From assembly GCA_002405405.1 (NCBI GenBank), contig DHLT01000309.1, positions 1-8,759 on the forward strand: a stretch of DNA of 8,759 bases, written 5' to 3'. The position numbers and the translations under genes were made by a program. Within the stretch, counting starts at the first letter, position 1, and the number at the start of each line of letters is the position of its first letter. The DNA is from Ignavibacteria bacterium UBA4661 (GTDB taxonomy: Bacteria > Bacteroidota > Ignavibacteria > Kapaibacteriales > UBA4661). Positions 7,215 through 8,759 of the stretch are shown here, piece after piece. The notes beneath the pieces were generated by a model that saw nothing but the letters and a program-made list of their open reading frames with translations, made no database searches and had not been told where the DNA came from.

Positions 7215-7490
7215 ATGGCATTTGCTCGGATTCTTGGCTTGGCAACGACAGCATTGGTGGTCTTTGTCTTCCACTCACTTTTCGTCATGTTTAAGTTTGC
7301 CCCTGCCTATTCAGAAACATATCATGTGGTAAATTTCTATCTATTTATCGTTGGTATTGTTGTTGGTTGGAATACTAATCAGCACCTCAGCGACCGAGCA
7401 CGGGCATTTGTTGATTCCATGAGTTTGAGCGCATTCGTTCTGGGTGTCGTATCCTTTTTCTACAAATTCGCAACTTTGTTCAATGTGTAA
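7215..7490 (+). CDS. Small three-helix membrane protein of unknown function
   Basis: A 91-residue protein with no family I recognise. Three hydrophobic stretches fit transmembrane helices: about 6-27 (ILGLATTALVVFVFHSLFVM), 38-53 (VNFYLFIVGIVVGW) and 69-89 (SLSAFVLGVVSFFYKFATLF). The loop between helices 2 and 3 (NTNQHLSDRARAFVD) is polar with basic residues; the loop 28-37 (KFAPAYSETY) is short. GAGG at 7205-7208 is a well-spaced ribosome binding site, six bases before the ATG. The gene stands alone: divergent from tetR, with an upstream extended -10 and its own strong terminator. A real gene is supported by the ribosome binding site, the membrane pattern and the terminator; function is not inferable. 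Confidence 0.8.
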   Translation: MAFARILGLATTALVVFVFHSLFVMFKFAPAYSETYHVVNFYLFIVGIVVGWNTNQHLSDRARAFVDSMSLSAFVLGVVSFFYKFATLFNV

Positions 7491-7523
7491 CTTGCTTGAA
7501 CATGTTTACAACATGAAAATATT

Positions 7524-7557
7524 AAGCCCTTGATTTATAGAATCAAGGGCTTTTTTT
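7524..7557 (+). terminator. Strong intrinsic terminator after the membrane protein
   Basis: AAGCCCTTGATT (7524-7535) and AATCAAGGGCTT (7541-7552) form a perfect 12-bp stem around a five-base loop (TATAG), running into a seven-T tract (7551-7557). It lies 34 bases after the membrane-protein stop. On the minus strand the hairpin also forms 36 bases past the hydrolase stop (7593), though with a poor U-tract, so it may work weakly in both directions. Confidence 0.95.
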
Positions 7558-7592
7558 AGCGTTCAATTTTGGGAATCCTTGTAATCAAACCA

Positions 7593-8264
7593 TCACCACA
7601 AGTCACGGTCAACACCGGTATCTGCCATTAACCATGTAAAATCAATATCTTGACGAAAATCATTGGCATGAGCTGAATACACAGTATGGACGCGGTAATT
7701 GTAATCGCGTTCAAAAGTGGTCATTTTTTTCACGGATTCTCGTTTTATCTCAGTTGGAACACGATAGCGAGGCTTATCATCATGTGCGGACTTAAGCGTG
7801 TTCAGCTCCCAATCGCCGGTACATGCGCTTCCCTTGAAAATGATCATTGTGTCGCTCATACTGTGTTTAGGTGCATGAATTAAGTGTAATGGCTCTCCAC
7901 CAATATCGAGCGTATGTGTTGATGTGAAATACTCAACCCTACGATTATCACCCAACAAGTGTCGAAATTCTTCATGCAGAACAGTAGTAGCAGTTGGGAA
8001 TACTCGTTGTAGTTCCTGCCATGTTTTGCGGTTAAAATGATCGTGGTGAGCATGAGTACACAAAAGATACTCTACCGTAAGATTTAATGATTGAACAACC
8101 TCACACGCTGTGTGCGCCGGCGACCATTGTACATCGGGATTGTACGGTGGCGCTTCAACCATTACTGCTGACGAACCATGGTACAAGAGCCAACATCCTG
8201 TTTCAAAAAAATCATAACGTCCTAAAAGACGCACACCATGCGACCATTCACCAAGTGCCTTCAT
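7593..8264 (-). CDS. Metallo-beta-lactamase-fold hydrolase
   Basis: A 223-residue protein from the ATG at 8264; a TTG at 8279 would add five residues and is less likely. The full MBL metal site is present: THAHHDH at 70-76 (H71, H73, D75, H76), H134 in APKHSMSD, D151 in CTGDWEL, and H199 in YSAHANDF. This predicts an active binuclear zinc or iron enzyme. No signal peptide or additional domain is visible, so it is probably a soluble cytosolic protein. The family covers glyoxalase II-like thioesterases, lactonases, sulfur dioxygenases and others, and the substrate cannot be chosen from sequence. The insert between H76 and H134 and the charged 160-190 segment are unremarkable. It is monocistronic in the window, convergent with the membrane-protein gene and divergent from the M1 peptidase. 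Confidence 0.9.
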   Translation of the reverse strand: MKALGEWSHGVRLLGRYDFFETGCWLLYHGSSAVMVEAPPYNPDVQWSPAHTACEVVQSLNLTVEYLLCTHAHHDHFNRKTWQELQRVFPTATTVLHEEFRHLLGDNRRVEYFTSTHTLDIGGEPLHLIHAPKHSMSDTMIIFKGSACTGDWELNTLKSAHDDKPRYRVPTEIKRESVKKMTTFERDYNYRVHTVYSAHANDFRQDIDFTWLMADTGVDRDLW

Positions 8265-8430
8265 ATCCAGTGTATACAATCTGTGTTAAATACTGTGTTG
8301 TTGTGGAGCGCAAATTACAACGAATGCAATAAGAGAATCTCAAGTATATTGTACGCCATCAATACCGAACTGCATCTGATACTTACACTGATTGGCATCA
8401 TAACAGAACATACTTTCCTCTTCGCTTTAG

Positions 8431-8438
8431 GGTGATCC
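8431..8438 (+). promoter_or_regulatory. Extended Shine-Dalgarno before the M1 peptidase gene
   Basis: GGTGATCC exactly complements eight bases of the usual 16S rRNA 3' end (core SD AGGAGGTGATCC). Its GG core ends eight bases before the ATG at 8441, in the optimal range. It fixes the start of the peptidase gene and contrasts with the absent or weak sites before most other genes here. Confidence 0.7.
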
Positions 8439-8440
8439 TT

Positions 8441-8759
8441 ATGAGAACATACATTCATTATTTCTTTATCATTCTACTCCTGCTTTGTATCAATAGTAGT
8501 GTTGGAATTGCACAATACAACGAATCATTTGATCGGTTCTCGCAAACGATGTCCGTCAAACTCGACGACAGCAGTCATAACTTTGTTGGTACTGCTACTA
8601 CCGTTTTTGTGAATGCCACAAACGACACCTTACGACAAGTCTTTTATCATGCTGTATTTAATGCTTTTCAACCCAATAGCGAAATGCACAAACGAGCGAG
8701 TGTGATTGGTCCGAATCGTTTACGCCCTGAGGTATTTGCACGCTTACAACCCCATGAAA
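8441..8759 (+). CDS. Secreted M1-family peptidase, N-terminus only
   Basis: The ATG at 8441 opens a frame of 106 codons that runs off the right edge. Residues 1-24 are a classic signal peptide (M-R-T-Y-I-H, hydrophobic F-F-I-I-L-L-L-L-C, ending VGIA-Q). The following beta-rich segment reads S-V-K-L-D-D...NFVGTATTVFVNATNDTLRQ and VFYHAVFNAFQPNSEMHKR, closely matching the N-terminal domain of Bacteroidota M1 aminopeptidase-like proteins (pattern VFYH-x2-FNAFQP). The catalytic HExxH...E region would lie beyond the window, so activity cannot be judged. Expected location is periplasm or cell exterior. The intergenic region from 8265 to 8440 separates it from the divergent hydrolase; no convincing -35/-10 pair was found there. 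Confidence 0.8.
   Translation, partial: MRTYIHYFFIILLLLCINSSVGIAQYNESFDRFSQTMSVKLDDSSHNFVGTATTVFVNATNDTLRQVFYHAVFNAFQPNSEMHKRASVIGPNRLRPEVFARLQPHE

Noticed and set aside
7501..7515. CATGTT-TAC-AACATG hairpin after the membrane-protein stop
   Set aside because: A six-base stem without a U-tract, directly before a far stronger terminator; no evidence of a role.
8238..8435. 65-codon plus-strand frame ending just before the M1 peptidase start
   Set aside because: It overlaps the hydrolase gene antisense, has no ribosome binding site and its translation resembles no protein; treated as a chance frame.
8280..8440. Search for a sigma70-type promoter between the hydrolase and M1 peptidase genes
   Set aside because: TTGGCA at 8392 and TTGTAC at 8349 lack a suitable -10 at 16-18 bases, so no promoter is annotated.

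Overview
The window looks like chromosomal DNA from a Gram-negative bacterium of the Bacteroidota/Chlorobiota/Ignavibacteriota (FCB) type. The evidence is a TonB-dependent receptor with an N-terminal carboxypeptidase-regulatory-like domain, a secreted DUF1800 protein, an M1-type peptidase N-terminus of the form common in Bacteroidota, moderate-to-low GC, and several starts without a clear Shine-Dalgarno. This placement is inference from gene families. Coding is dense and no gene-free stretch exceeds about 180 bp. I see no CRISPR array, RNA gene, insertion sequence, prophage or known defence gene.

Layout: (1) From 1273 leftwards, off the window edge, a secreted DUF1800 protein lacking its C-terminus. 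(2) Divergent from it, a two-gene rightward unit at 1421-2919: a small DUF1801 protein whose stop overlaps (ATGA) the start of a Gfo/Idh/MocA-family NAD(P)-dependent dehydrogenase, possibly of the UDP-GlcNAc 3-dehydrogenase (GnnA-like) branch. (3) A leftward three-gene unit read from 7067 down to 2940: TetR-family regulator, TonB-dependent outer-membrane receptor, and YgjP-like zinc metallopeptidase, with gaps of 58 and 5 bp. A 28-bp near-palindrome directly before the tetR start is a good operator candidate, so the unit is probably TetR-controlled and autoregulated. (4) A divergent 91-residue three-helix membrane protein at 7215-7490, closed by a very strong intrinsic terminator. (5) A leftward metallo-beta-lactamase-fold hydrolase at 8264-7593. 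(6) At the right edge, the N-terminus of a secreted M1-family peptidase (8441 onward) with an unusually good Shine-Dalgarno.

The most system-like element is the TetR/receptor/metallopeptidase unit: a regulated outer-membrane import gate linked by operon structure to a cytosolic-looking zinc protease of unknown substrate. The other genes are recognisable families in ordinary arrangement. Nothing here is clearly a new biological system, and the findings are scored accordingly.
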